In this document: piece by piece, positions 1 to 9,417 of the stretch
Layout: each line of letters begins with the position of its first letter
Numbering within the stretch: the first letter of the stretch is position 1
Assembly: GCF_014647535.1 (NCBI RefSeq)
Contig: NZ_BMPJ01000005.1
Location: forward strand, 1 to 64,000
Reading direction: 5' to 3'
Source of the DNA: Thermus composti
GTDB taxonomy: Bacteria > Deinococcota > Deinococci > Deinococcales > Thermaceae
DNA length: 64,000 nt
The notes under the pieces: model-generated
Told to the model about the DNA's origin: nothing
Seen by the model: only the letters and a program-made list of their open reading frames with translations
Database searches by the model: none
Position numbers and translations under genes: made by a program

Positions 1-632
1 TGGAGGAGGGCGAGGTCGTCGGGCTTGGCGGGGTGGGGGGTGGCGGGGGGGCGCTTCAGGAGATGGGTGAAGGCGAAAAAGCCCTCCCGCTTGGGGAAGC
101 CTAAGGGGAGGCCGTCCCTTTTCGCCTTTAGGGGGTAGAGGAGGTTCTTGGGAAAGGGGAGGAAGTCCCGGATCCCCGTGACCACCACCCGCTTCACCGG
201 CACCTCCTTTTCCACCTCCAAAAAGCGGGGGAGAAGGTGGTCCAGGATCACCAGGGTCTCCGCCCCGGCGTCTTTGAGCTGGTGCCGTAGCTCCCTCGGG
301 GTGTAGAGGGGGTTCACGTTCACCCCCACGCCTCCCGCTAGGAGGGTGCCGTAGAAGGCGATGACGAACTGGGGCGTGTTGGGAAGCATGATGGCCACCC
401 GGTCCCCCGGGGCCACCTCTAAGTCCTTAAGCCCCTGGGCGAAGCGCCGGGCCAGATCCCAGAGGGCCTCGTACGTGAGGGTCTTGCCCAGGAAGTCTAG
501 GGCGATGTTTTTGGAAAAGCGCTGGGCGCTTTGTTCCAGGAAGTGCCAGAGGGGTTTTTCCGGCACCTCTATCTCTGCGGGAACCCCGGGGTCGTAGTGG
601 GTGAGCCACGGTTTGGCGCTTACCTCGGCCAT
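1..632 (-). CDS. Acyl-CoA synthetase (long-chain fatty-acid-CoA ligase type), N-terminal part
   Basis: The reverse strand reads from an ATG at 632 to the window edge, about 210 residues. It resembles the N-terminal domain of AMP-forming acyl-CoA synthetases: an opening like MAEVSAKPWLTHYDPGVP, then LWHFLEQSAQRF, LGVAPGDRVAIMLPNTPQF and GVGVNVNPLYTPREL. Such enzymes activate fatty acids with ATP and CoA for beta-oxidation or lipid synthesis. The catalytic AMP-binding motifs lie outside the window, so substrate length is inferred. A strong Shine-Dalgarno (GGGAGG) precedes the ATG. The gene diverges from the phosphoribosyltransferase gene, and a palindromic operator lies between them. Confidence 0.85.
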   Translation of the reverse strand, partial: MAEVSAKPWLTHYDPGVPAEIEVPEKPLWHFLEQSAQRFSKNIALDFLGKTLTYEALWDLARRFAQGLKDLEVAPGDRVAIMLPNTPQFVIAFYGTLLAGGVGVNVNPLYTPRELRHQLKDAGAETLVILDHLLPRFLEVEKEVPVKRVVVTGIRDFLPFPKNLLYPLKAKRDGLPLGFPKREGFFAFTHLLKRPPATPHPAKPDDLALL

Positions 633-655
633 TTTTTCCTCCCTTTTGCCCCTTT

Positions 656-685
656 AGGCTACCAGAACCCTTGTACCGGGTTCAA
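656..685 (-). promoter_or_regulatory. Candidate promoter of the acyl-CoA synthetase gene
   Basis: On the minus strand a -35-like TTGAAC (685-680) is followed after 18 bases by TAGCCT (661-656), about 24 bases before the start codon. The boxes are imperfect. Their overlap with the palindrome at 667-689 makes repression by a bound dimer plausible. Confidence 0.4.
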
Positions 686-689
686 GGGT
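667..689. promoter_or_regulatory. Near-perfect 23-bp palindrome, probable repressor operator
   Basis: ACCCTTG at 667-673 is mirrored by CAAGGGT at 683-689. The core ACC-G-GGT is also symmetric about G678, leaving one mismatched pair (674/682). It lies between the divergent acyl-CoA synthetase and phosphoribosyltransferase genes and overlaps the likely -35 of the former. Size and position fit a dimeric repressor such as a TetR-family fatty-acid regulator; the regulator is an inference. Confidence 0.6.
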
Positions 690-712
690 CCCCGGGGATG
701 TAGCATAAGGGT

Positions 713-1339
713 ATGCGCTTCCGCGACCGCAGGGAGGCCGGGGCCCGCTTGGCCGAGGCCTTGAAGCCCTTGGGGCTGGAAGCCCCTGTGGTTTTGGGGG
801 TTCCTCGAGGCGGCGTGGTGGTGGCCGACGAGGTGGCGAGGCGCCTTGGGGGAGAGCTGGACGTCATCCTGGTGCGCAAGGTGGGGGCCCCGGGTAACCC
901 GGAGTTTGCCCTGGGGGCGGTGGGGGAAAACGGGGCCTTGGTCCTTCGGCCCTACGCCTTCCAGTACGCCGACGAGAGCTATCTGGAGCGGGAGGCCGCC
1001 CGGCAGAAGGATGTGCTCCGCAAGCGGGCGGCCCGCTACCGCAAGGTGCGCCCCAAGGTGCCCCTGAAGGGGCGGGACGTGGTCTTGGTGGACGACGGGG
1101 TGGCCACGGGCTCCACCATGGAGGCGGCCCTCTCCGTGGTCCTGGCCGAGGGCCCCCGGCGGGTGGTGGTGGCGGTGCCCGTGGGAAGCCCCGAGGCCTT
1201 GGAAAGGCTAAAGGAGAGGGCCGAGGTGGTGGCCCTCCACGCCCCCCCCGATTTCGCCGCGGTGGGGGCCTATTACCTGGACTTCAGCGAGGTCACCGAC
1301 GAGGACGTGGAGGCCCTTTTGCTACAATGGGCGGCGTGA
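713..1339 (+). CDS. Predicted phosphoribosyltransferase (COG1926 type)
   Basis: A 208-residue protein with the PRPP-binding motif of type I phosphoribosyltransferases, VVLVDDGVATGSTM at about residues 120-133. The N-terminus has the VLGVPRGGVVVADEVA segment typical of the COG1926 family. That family lacks a settled physiological substrate, so nucleobase salvage is only a guess. The ATG at 713 has no clear Shine-Dalgarno but follows a -10-like TAGCAT (701-706) by six bases, suggesting a leaderless mRNA. Its last 13 bases overlap the cupin gene, so the two are probably co-transcribed. Confidence 0.85.
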   Translation: MRFRDRREAGARLAEALKPLGLEAPVVLGVPRGGVVVADEVARRLGGELDVILVRKVGAPGNPEFALGAVGENGALVLRPYAFQYADESYLEREAARQKDVLRKRAARYRKVRPKVPLKGRDVVLVDDGVATGSTMEAALSVVLAEGPRRVVVAVPVGSPEALERLKERAEVVALHAPPDFAAVGAYYLDFSEVTDEDVEALLLQWAA

Positions 1340-1707
1340 GGCCCGTGGTCAAGCAGGCGGCCAGCGTGGAGGCCCGGCCCGTGGAGCGGGGGGAGAAGGC
1401 CTTTATCCAGGTGCTCATCGGCCCCGAGGACGGGGCCCCCCACTTCATCACCCGCAAGTTCACCCTGCTCCCGGGCGGCCGCATCCCCAAGCACAAGCAC
1501 CCCACCATTGAGCACGAGCAGTACGTGCTTTCCGGGCGCATGAAGGTCCTTTTGGGGGAGGAGGTGCGGGAGGTGTCCGCAGGCCAGGCGGTCTATATCC
1601 CCCCGGACACCCCCCACGCCTACGTGAACGAGGGCCCCGAGCCCGTGGAGTTCCTCTGCGTCATCCCCAAGACGAGCGGCTACGCCACGGAGTGGCTGGA
1701 GGACTAG
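1327..1707 (+). CDS. Small single-domain cupin protein
   Basis: A 126-residue cupin. The first cupin motif carries the metal ligands ([17 protein letters not shown], about residues 57-73) and the second carries PPDTPHAY with its histidine. A divalent metal is therefore expected in the beta-barrel. The substrate is unknown; such proteins include isomerases, dioxygenases and sensors. The ATG at 1327 overlaps the upstream phosphoribosyltransferase; a GTG at 1336 is an alternative start. Its stop codon overlaps the stop of the convergent ABC permease gene. Confidence 0.8.
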   Translation: MGGVRPVVKQAASVEARPVERGEKAFIQVLIGPEDGAPHFITRKFTLLPGGRIPKHKHPTIEHEQYVLSGRMKVLLGEEVREVSAGQAVYIPPDTPHAYVNEGPEPVEFLCVIPKTSGYATEWLED

Positions 1708-2660
1708 GCCCGCACCTCCTGCCGCTGGAAGACCACGTAGCCCAGGGTGAAGAGGAGGACCGCCAGGGCGAAAAGCCCGGTGAGCTGGGGCCAGACCAAA
1801 AGCACGCTTTGGGAAAGGGGCAAGGGGGTGCCCAACACCGCCCCTTCCAACTGGGTGATGAGGATAGGCCCCAAGGAGCGCACCGCCGGGTTGAGGAGGG
1901 CGGTGAGGCTTTCCGCGTAGAGGGTGTTGGGGGAAAGGCGGGAGACCCAGAGGGCCAGGTTGGCTTGCCTAAGCTGGCTTTCCGGGTCAAAGGGGTCCGC
2001 CTGAAGGAGGAGGGCGCTGGCCGCCAGGTCGGTGAGGATGGGGAAGAAGACGGCGAAGAAGAGCCAAACCCCGATGGCCGCCAGGGCGGCGGTGGCGGGC
2101 TGGCGGAAGAGGACCGAGAAGAGGAGGGCCAAGGCCAGCCACACGCCGGCGTAGGCTAAGGTGGCCAGGAGGAAGAAGAAGGCCCGGGCCATCTCCTCCG
2201 CCTCCGGGGGCACCCCCAGGGTGAAAAGCCCCAGGCCCACCACCAGGAGGAAGAGGGCCAGGAGGAGGACCGTCAGGGTGCCCAGGCCCGCCAGGAACTT
2301 GCCGAAGAGGAGGGCGTCCCGGTAGATGGGCTGGGAGAGGACCCGGGAAAGGGTTCCCCGGGCGTACTCCCCGTTCACCGCGTCAAAGGCCAAGGCGATG
2401 GCCGCCAGGGGCACGAAGAAGGAGAGGAAGCCCACGAAGGAGGGCAGGGGGTCCTGGGCGGTGGTGAGGAGCTTGAGGTAGAGGTAGGGGTCCTCCCCCA
2501 CCGTCTGCCTTAGGGTCTGGGTGCCCGTGTAGACGGCGGCCAGGGCGGAGAGGAGGATGAGGGCCTCGAGGATCCGCATCCTCAGCCCCGAGAGGTGGTC
2601 GGCCATCTCCTTGAAGAAGACGGCCCAAAGACCGGTCCAAGGGGAGCCTTCACGCCGCAT
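1704..2660 (-). CDS. ABC-2 type transporter permease
   Basis: A 318-residue membrane protein with an N-terminal cytoplasmic segment, a first hydrophobic helix at about residues 29-50, a long external loop, then a cluster of hydrophobic helices to the C-terminus. The [17 protein letters not shown] segment is typical of ABC-2 permeases. With the adjoining ATPase it should form an exporter. Its start overlaps the ATPase gene by 11 bases, indicating translational coupling. The exported substrate cannot be told from sequence. Confidence 0.85.
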   Translation of the reverse strand: MRREGSPWTGLWAVFFKEMADHLSGLRMRILEALILLSALAAVYTGTQTLRQTVGEDPYLYLKLLTTAQDPLPSFVGFLSFFVPLAAIALAFDAVNGEYARGTLSRVLSQPIYRDALLFGKFLAGLGTLTVLLLALFLLVVGLGLFTLGVPPEAEEMARAFFFLLATLAYAGVWLALALLFSVLFRQPATAALAAIGVWLFFAVFFPILTDLAASALLLQADPFDPESQLRQANLALWVSRLSPNTLYAESLTALLNPAVRSLGPILITQLEGAVLGTPLPLSQSVLLVWPQLTGLFALAVLLFTLGYVVFQRQEVRA

Positions 2661-3573
2661 GGGCCACCTCCTGGAAGTAACGGGCGTAGACCTCGTCCAG
2701 GCTCGGCTTGCGCAGGGAAAGCCCCAAGAGGCTTCCCCGCTCCACGGCGATCCGGGCCAGCTCGGGCCTTAGGTCGCGGCTCGCCAAAACCCGGTAGCGG
2801 CCTCCCTCGGCCTCCACCCGGCCCACCCCCTCCAGGGCCTGGAAGGCCTCCTCCAGGCCCGGGCTCGCCTCCACCAGGATCTCGTACCCGCCTCCCAGGA
2901 CTTGCTGGGCCAGGGCCTCCACCGTGCCCACCAAGGCGAGCCTTCCCTTGTGGAAAAGCCCCACCCGGTCGCAGATCTCCTGGACCTGGTGGAGGAGGTG
3001 GCTGGAAAGGAGGACGGTGATCCCCTCCCGCTTCAGGCCCTTGATGAGCTCCAAAAACTCCCGGGCGGCCTCGGGGTCCAGGCCCAGGGTGGGCTCGTCT
3101 AGGATGGCCACCTTGGGCCTTTTGAGGAGGACCTCGGCGAGGCCTAGCCGCTGGCGCATCCCCCGGCTGAAGGCCGCCACCTTGCGGTCTTTCACCTCCC
3201 AAAGCCCCATGCGCTTCAGGACCTCCTCAATGCGGGCCTTGGCCTCGGCCTCGGGAAGGCCCAGGAGGCGGGTGGTGTAGCGGAGGTTCTCCCAGGCGGA
3301 GAGCTCCCCGTAAAAGCCCACCTGGTCGGGGAGGTAGCCCACCCGGGCCTTGACCTTTAGGGGCTCCCGCATGGGGTCCAGCCCCAGGACCCGGGCCTCC
3401 CCCGAGGTGGGCTCGGTGAGGCCCAGGAGCATAAGGATGGTGGTGGTCTTCCCCGAGCCGTTGGGGCCTAAGAGGCCGAAGACCTCCCCCTCTTCCACCT
3501 CCAGGTTCAGGTCCTCCACGGCCACCACCCGGCCGTAGCGCTTGGTGAGGCCGCGGGTTTGGATGACCGCCAT
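2650..3573 (-). CDS. ABC transporter ATP-binding protein
   Basis: A 307-residue ATPase with Walker [13 protein letters not shown] (about residues 34-45), signature [16 protein letters not shown], Walker [14 protein letters not shown] and a switch histidine in LLSSHLLHQ. The roughly 90-residue C-terminal extension is usual in ABC-2 exporters. It lies between the NEW3-domain protein gene (one-base gap) and the permease gene (11-base overlap), forming a three-gene operon. Confidence 0.92.
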   Translation of the reverse strand: MAVIQTRGLTKRYGRVVAVEDLNLEVEEGEVFGLLGPNGSGKTTTILMLLGLTEPTSGEARVLGLDPMREPLKVKARVGYLPDQVGFYGELSAWENLRYTTRLLGLPEAEAKARIEEVLKRMGLWEVKDRKVAAFSRGMRQRLGLAEVLLKRPKVAILDEPTLGLDPEAAREFLELIKGLKREGITVLLSSHLLHQVQEICDRVGLFHKGRLALVGTVEALAQQVLGGGYEILVEASPGLEEAFQALEGVGRVEAEGGRYRVLASRDLRPELARIAVERGSLLGLSLRKPSLDEVYARYFQEVAHAA

Positions 3574-3574
3574 G

Positions 3575-4717
3575 CTACCTCCGGCCGAAGCGGTTCACGG
3601 CGAAGCCCAGGACCAAAAGGGCCACGGCCATGATCCCCACCCCCACCAGGCCCCAGAGGCTGGAGCGGACCACGGTGGTCCGGTAGTCCAGGCTCTCCGA
3701 GACCCCCTCGTCCCCGGTGAGGGAGAGGGTCACCATGTAGTCCCCGGTGACCGCCTTGGGGGAGGGTTTGATGCGGGCCGTCACCTCCTGTTCCTGGCCG
3801 GGGTCTAGGGCCTCAATCTTCTCGGGTTCAAACTTCACCTCCCAGCCCGAGGGTTCTAGGGCGCTGAAGGAGAGGTTCTTGGCAGGGGCGCTCCCCTCGT
3901 TTTTGACCGTGAGCTTCACTGGGTTTTCCCGCCCCGCCACCACCCGGCCGGAGAGCCTCCCGTCGGGCGTGGTGAAGCGGACCTCGGGCCTGCCGGTGAC
4001 CTCGAGGGTAAGCCCAAGCTCGGCCCGGGCCTCCCCGGCCACCGCCCGCACCCGCACGGCGTAGGTGCCCGCCTGGGTGTCCCGGGGCAGGGAGACCTCC
4101 ACGTCCAGGTCCCGGCTCTCCCCGGCCTTTAAGGGCAGGCTCGTCACCTGCTGGCTGGAGAAGGCCGGGGTGAAGCTCACCTGGAAGCCCTGGGGAGCCT
4201 GGTACTCCAGGGAGACCAAGAGGTCCCGGTCGGACTCGTTCCTCAGGGTCACCCGGTAGCGGAAGGAGCTGGTGGGGGGGCCTTTGAGGATGGGGAGTTC
4301 GGCCTCGAGGCTAAGCCTTTGGGGAAGCCCCTCGCCCACCACCAGGCCGATGGGGAGGCTCGCTGTCTGCCCCAGGCCCTCCGCCCGCACCAGGAAGCGG
4401 TAGGTGCCGGGCCGCACCTCCTTGGGGGGTTGGAGCCTCAGGGTGAGGGTGGCCTCACCGTCGGGGGCGAGGTAGACCGCCCGCACCAGCCGGCCGTTTC
4501 CGATCAGGGTCGCCTGCCAGCCCTCGGGCACCTGGGGCAGGGAGAGGCGCACCACGCCCGGGGGAAGCCCGTAGCTCTTTAGGGTTAGGGTGAGGTTCAC
4601 CGTCTCCCCGGGCTGGATCCCCATCTCGGGGTAGCTGGTGCCCAGGGCGAGTCCCCGGTAGTTCTGGGCCAAGGCTCCACCCAACGCCACGAGAAGGGCG
4701 AAGATCACGCGCACCAT
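3575..4717 (-). CDS. Secreted, C-terminally anchored NEW3-domain protein of an ABC exporter operon
   Basis: About 380 residues. It has a signal peptide ([18 protein letters not shown]), then a repeated beta-sandwich region, and a C-terminal membrane helix ([20 protein letters not shown]) ending in basic residues. The modules carry NEW3/CARDB-like sequence: [15 protein letters not shown]...[15 protein letters not shown] and [15 protein letters not shown]. The start was placed at 4717 rather than the longer in-frame ATG at 4765 because a good Shine-Dalgarno (GGGAGG) precedes it and the signal peptide then begins correctly. Similar proteins are often encoded beside ABC-2 ATPase/permease pairs; an extracytoplasmic partner role is inferred. 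Confidence 0.8.
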   Translation of the reverse strand: MVRVIFALLVALGGALAQNYRGLALGTSYPEMGIQPGETVNLTLTLKSYGLPPGVVRLSLPQVPEGWQATLIGNGRLVRAVYLAPDGEATLTLRLQPPKEVRPGTYRFLVRAEGLGQTASLPIGLVVGEGLPQRLSLEAELPILKGPPTSSFRYRVTLRNESDRDLLVSLEYQAPQGFQVSFTPAFSSQQVTSLPLKAGESRDLDVEVSLPRDTQAGTYAVRVRAVAGEARAELGLTLEVTGRPEVRFTTPDGRLSGRVVAGRENPVKLTVKNEGSAPAKNLSFSALEPSGWEVKFEPEKIEALDPGQEQEVTARIKPSPKAVTGDYMVTLSLTGDEGVSESLDYRTTVVRSSLWGLVGVGIMAVALLVLGFAVNRFGRR

Positions 4718-4766
4718 ACCTGAGCCTCCCAAACCAAGCCTAGGGGGAAAAGATGAGGGGTCCATG

Positions 4767-4792
4767 AAAAATCCCCGGGGCGCACCCGGGGA
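4767..4792 (-). terminator. Rho-independent terminator of speD
   Basis: An 8-bp perfect stem (TCCCCGGG 4772-4779 with CCCGGGGA 4785-4792) closes a 5-base loop. On the minus strand it is followed by five T (complement of 4767-4771), directly downstream of speD. Confidence 0.85.
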
Positions 4793-4811
4793 AGGGGGGA
4801 AAAGGAGCCCT

Positions 4812-5246
4812 TTAGCTGACCCGGGCCTCCAGGTATTCCCGCTCGCCCAAGACGATCTTCTTGGCCAGCTCGGGGTCCTTGGGGAACTCCTTGCCCCGGT
4901 GGATCATGTAGGTCTCGTAGCGCCCGATCTCAAAGACCTCGGCGAGCTTCTTCAGGGCCTTGGCCATGTCAAAGGCTTTGCAGGAAAAGATGTCCACGGA
5001 AAGGAAGCGCTTCTTGGGGAAGGTGTGGATGGCGATGTGGCTCTCGGCGATGATCACCACGCCCGTGACCCCGTCCTCCCCGTCCGGCCCGTAGCTGTAG
5101 ACGAAGGGGGGGAGGACCTTGGTCATCTCCATCTCCTCAGGGAGCTCGTCCAGGATGCGGCGCACCAACTCGGCGTCCCGGAGCTTGGCCGGGTTGGCGT
5201 CGTAGCCGTCCACCATCAGGTGCGGGCCGAAACCGAAGAGTTCCAC
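4812..5246 (-). CDS. speD: S-adenosylmethionine decarboxylase proenzyme, bacterial type
   Basis: About 144 residues, the size of bacterial class 1b AdoMet decarboxylases. The self-cleavage site is in IIAESHIAIHTFP: Ser69 would become the pyruvoyl group, with His74 nearby and the catalytic Cys89 in DIFSCKAFD. The product, decarboxylated AdoMet, is the aminopropyl donor for polyamine synthesis, which fits bpsA later in the window. I chose the GTG at 5246 because AGGAGG lies seven bases upstream; an upstream GTG at 5255 would lack proper spacing. The gene is monocistronic with its own promoter and terminator. Confidence 0.93.
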   Translation of the reverse strand: MELFGFGPHLMVDGYDANPAKLRDAELVRRILDELPEEMEMTKVLPPFVYSYGPDGEDGVTGVVIIAESHIAIHTFPKKRFLSVDIFSCKAFDMAKALKKLAEVFEIGRYETYMIHRGKEFPKDPELAKKIVLGEREYLEARVS

Positions 5247-5264
5247 CGTCTCCACCTCCTTCCC

Positions 5265-5292
5265 GTGCCCCCCGGGGTATTCCCCGAGGCAC
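5265..5292 (-). promoter_or_regulatory. Leader hairpin in the speD 5-prime UTR
   Basis: On the minus strand GTGCCTC and GGGG pair with CCCC and GGGGCAC across an AATA loop, with a two-G bulge on one arm. This long GC-rich hairpin occupies most of the leader and ends just before the AGGAGG ribosome binding site. It could modulate translation; no known riboswitch class is recognised. Confidence 0.5.
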
Positions 5293-5299
5293 GCCCCCC

Positions 5300-5328
5300 A
5301 TTATGCCCCCCCCTCCCCCCCCTGTCAA
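5300..5328 (-). promoter_or_regulatory. Strong sigma-70-type promoter of speD
   Basis: The minus strand has a perfect -35 TTGACA (5328-5323), a 17-base spacer and a -10 CATAAT (5305-5300). Transcription should begin near 5293, giving a leader of about 47 bases. Confidence 0.85.
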
Positions 5329-5532
5329 TACCTCGTGCCGAGGCGGGAAAACCCGAGGCCCCTTCTGGGAGAGTCCTGGGGGGTAGGAGGTGGGGAGGGG
5401 GAAGGGGGGGCTTGGGGGCACGCCTTCGTTGCCATCGCTCTCTTTTACGGGGGTGGGGTATAAGAAGCGGCCCTGGCCTACACTGAGGACGGGGAGGGAA
5501 GGTGGTATCATAACCGTCGGCAAGGAGGTGCC
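5329..5532. other. Intergenic region upstream of sdhC
   Basis: About 200 bases between the speD promoter and sdhC. Two -10-like boxes face sdhC, TATAAG at 5459-5464 and TATCAT at 5506-5511, but neither has a convincing -35. AAGGAGG lies just before the sdhC ATG. I see no ORF or RNA gene here. Confidence 0.5.
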
Positions 5533-5898
5533 ATGTACCGGGGAAGAGAAGGGCAGTGGGCCTTTTACCTGCACCGGATCTCGGGGATCGGCATCCTGGT
5601 TTTCCTGATTCTCCACGTCCTCAACATCGCCAGCGCCATGTGGGGGCCTGAGGTGTCCAACGCCTTCATGAAGTTCTACCACCAGCCCGTGTTCCAGCTC
5701 GGCCTCCTCGTCCTGATCGCCGGGGTGCTGTACCACGGGTTCAACGGCCTCCGCATCATCCTCATGGACTTTACCGCCTGGGGCGTGCGCTACCAGAGGC
5801 AGCTCTGGTACGCGGTTTGGGTCCTTTTCGTGGTCTTCTACCTGCCCTTCCTCCTCAAGATAGGGGGCGGGATCCTGGGAGGGAGCCATGGCGATTAA
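5533..5898 (+). CDS. sdhC: Succinate dehydrogenase cytochrome b556 subunit
   Basis: A 121-residue membrane protein with three hydrophobic helices (about residues 17-38, 55-77 and 92-112). The LYHGFNGLRIILMD motif holds the conserved heme b histidine. SdhC anchors complex II and takes part in quinone reduction and heme binding. AAGGAGG precedes the ATG. It is the first gene of sdhCDAB and overlaps sdhD by 11 bases. Confidence 0.92.
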   Translation: MYRGREGQWAFYLHRISGIGILVFLILHVLNIASAMWGPEVSNAFMKFYHQPVFQLGLLVLIAGVLYHGFNGLRIILMDFTAWGVRYQRQLWYAVWVLFVVFYLPFLLKIGGGILGGSHGD

Positions 5899-6283
5899 GT
5901 CCAAGCGTTACCAGGAGGCGAGGCTCGAGGCCAGCACCAACCTGGAACTTTACTGGTGGGTTTTCATGCGCATCTCCGGGCTGGTGCTGGTCTTCCTCCT
6001 CATCGGCCACATGTGGATGAACGCCGTCCTGGTGGACCTAAATTCCATTGACTACGAGTACGTGGCCAAGAGACTTTCCCAGACCACCTGGAAGGTCTAC
6101 GACTGGCTGATCCTGGCCCTGGCCCTCCTCCACGGGGGGAACGGGCTGCGCTACGTGCTGGACGACTGGGTGCGGGATCCCGCCAAGCGGTTTTGGACCA
6201 AGGTGGTGGTCTACGGGCTTTTGGCCTTCCTGTTCTTCCTGGGGAGCCTTTCCCTCTTTAACCACGATTTCGGGGTGAACTAG
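5888..6283 (+). CDS. sdhD: Succinate dehydrogenase hydrophobic membrane anchor subunit
   Basis: A 131-residue protein with three membrane helices. Its first helix contains LVFLLIGHMWMN and its second ends in LLHGGNGLRYVLDDW, which mirrors the heme-ligand motif of SdhC. It is the second anchor of complex II. Its start overlaps sdhC, with GGGAGG just upstream inside sdhC, and its stop precedes sdhA by one base. Confidence 0.9.
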   Translation: MAIKSKRYQEARLEASTNLELYWWVFMRISGLVLVFLLIGHMWMNAVLVDLNSIDYEYVAKRLSQTTWKVYDWLILALALLHGGNGLRYVLDDWVRDPAKRFWTKVVVYGLLAFLFFLGSLSLFNHDFGVN

Positions 6284-6284
6284 T

Positions 6285-8018
<1,734 letters not shown>

Positions 8019-8026
8019 GAGGCTCC

Positions 8027-8725
8027 ATGCAAGTTACGCTCAAGATCCTGCGTTTTGACCCCGCCAAGGACAAGAAGCCCCACTGGGAGACCTACCAGGT
8101 GGAGGCCGAGCCCTGGGACCGGGTTCTGGACCTCCTTCACAAGGTCAAGTGGTACCAGGACGGCTCCCTGGCCTTCCGAAGGAGCTGCGGCCACGGCATC
8201 TGCGGCTCCGACGCCATGCTCATCAACGGAAGGAACCGCCTGGCCTGCAAGACCCTGGTGAAGGACCTGGGGAGCGTCATCACCGTGGAGCCCATCCGGG
8301 GCCTCCCGGTGGAGAAGGACCTCATCGTGGATATGGAGCCCTTCTTCGCCGCCTACCGGGCGGTGAAGCCCTACCTCATCAACGACGAGCCCCCGCCCCA
8401 AAGGGAAAGGCTCCAGTCCCCCGAGGAGCGGGCCCGGTTTGACCAGGGGACCAAGTGCATCCTCTGCGCCAGCTGCACCACGAGCTGCCCCGTCTTCTGG
8501 GTGAACGGCACCTACATCGGCCCCGCCGCCATCGTCCAGGCCCACCGCTTTATCTTTGATTCCCGCGACCGGGGGAAGAGGGAGCGCTTCAAGGCCCTGG
8601 CTTCGGGAAGCGGGGTCTGGCGTTGCCGTACCGCCTACAACTGCACCGAGGCCTGCCCCCGGGAGATTCCCGTGACCCAGCTCATAGAGGAGGTGAAGCG
8701 GGAGATCCTCTTTGACCACTTCTAA
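8027..8725 (+). CDS. sdhB: Succinate dehydrogenase iron-sulfur subunit
   Basis: A 232-residue protein with three cluster sites: the 2Fe-2S ligands in RRSCGHGICGSD plus a later Cys, the 4Fe-4S site CILCASCTTSCPVFW, and the 3Fe-4S site CRTAYNCTEACPREIP. It passes electrons from SdhA flavin to the membrane subunits. TAGGAGG gives a strong ribosome binding site eight bases after sdhA. It ends the operon before a strong hairpin. Confidence 0.96.
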   Translation: MQVTLKILRFDPAKDKKPHWETYQVEAEPWDRVLDLLHKVKWYQDGSLAFRRSCGHGICGSDAMLINGRNRLACKTLVKDLGSVITVEPIRGLPVEKDLIVDMEPFFAAYRAVKPYLINDEPPPQRERLQSPEERARFDQGTKCILCASCTTSCPVFWVNGTYIGPAAIVQAHRFIFDSRDRGKRERFKALASGSGVWRCRTAYNCTEACPREIPVTQLIEEVKREILFDHF

Positions 8726-8738
8726 AGGCGATAAAGGG

Positions 8739-8770
8739 CGCGCCCCGGGGGACCCCCGGGGCGCGTTTGG
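8739..8770. terminator. Hairpin terminator between sdhB and the convergent DJ-1/PfpI gene
   Basis: A perfect 12-bp GC stem (8739-8750 with 8754-8765) closes a three-base loop, followed by TTTGG and a further TCTT. The T tract is weak. It lies between convergent stop codons and can serve both directions. Confidence 0.7.
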
Positions 8771-8779
8771 TCTTGGGAG

Positions 8780-9334
8780 CTAGGCTACGCCTTCCTTCAA
8801 AAGGCGGATGAAGGCCTTGAGGACGGCGGGGTTGTCGGGCCATGCCCGACCCGAGACCAGGTTACCGTCCACCACGGGGGCATCGTCCACAAAGATGCCG
8901 CCCGCTATTTCTACGTCGGGTTTGAGCACGCCGTAGGCCGCCAGGCGGCGTCCCTTCACTACCCCGGCGGCGGTAAGGACCAAAGGCCCGTGGCAGAGGG
9001 TGCCCACGGGTTTGTTGGCTTGGAAGAAGTGACGGACGATTTCCAGGGCTTTAGGTTCCGTGCGGATCCACTCCGGAGCGCGCCCGCCTGGGATGTAGAG
9101 GCCTTGGTAGGCCTCGGGGTCCACCTCAGCGAAGCTGAGGTCTGCTTGCAGGCGGTAGCCCAGCTTTTCCGTGTAGGTTTCCATAAGTGGTTCAAAGTCG
9201 TGGACCACCGTTTGAATGACCCTCTTCCGGGGCGCGGCCACGTGGACAGCGAAACCCTCTTCTTGAAGCCTTTGCAGGGGATAGAAGGTTTCTAGGGCTT
9301 CTGCGGCGTCTCCAGCGAGAATCAGGACCTTCAT
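8780..9334 (-). CDS. DJ-1/PfpI family protein (class I glutamine amidotransferase-like)
   Basis: A 184-residue protein with the nucleophile elbow GTLCHGPLVLTAAGV, where Cys114 and His115 match the DJ-1/PfpI catalytic pair. GLYIPGGRAPEW provides the conserved glycine-rich loop. Family members act as chaperone-like deglycases, glyoxalases or peptidases; the role here cannot be told. GGGAGG precedes the ATG. Confidence 0.88.
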   Translation of the reverse strand: MKVLILAGDAAEALETFYPLQRLQEEGFAVHVAAPRKRVIQTVVHDFEPLMETYTEKLGYRLQADLSFAEVDPEAYQGLYIPGGRAPEWIRTEPKALEIVRHFFQANKPVGTLCHGPLVLTAAGVVKGRRLAAYGVLKPDVEIAGGIFVDDAPVVDGNLVSGRAWPDNPAVLKAFIRLLKEGVA

Positions 9335-9347
9335 GCCTACCTCCCTC

Positions 9348-9369
9348 CGGCTCTTCCGAGCCGATTTTT
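9348..9369 (+). terminator. Terminator-like hairpin with a T run, upstream of the DJ-1/PfpI gene
   Basis: CGGCTC (9348-9353) pairs with GAGCCG (9358-9363) across a TTCC loop and is followed on the plus strand by ATTTTTAT. No plus-strand gene ends here, so it could stop antisense transcription. On the minus strand the same hairpin lies just before the ribosome binding site of the DJ-1/PfpI gene and could act as a leader structure. Confidence 0.45.
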
Positions 9370-9417
9370 ATCCTAAGCTTTTCCCGGGCCCACCTATGTG
9401 GTCGCGCTTACGCTGCC

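Noticed and set aside
2582-3202. Gly/Pro/Arg-rich ORF across the ABC ATPase gene
   Set aside because: Shadow frame of the ATPase; composition reflects GC codons only.
4764-5486. 240-residue plus-strand ORF over speD
   Set aside because: It is antisense to speD, with low-complexity GC-driven composition and no family sequence; a typical high-GC shadow frame.
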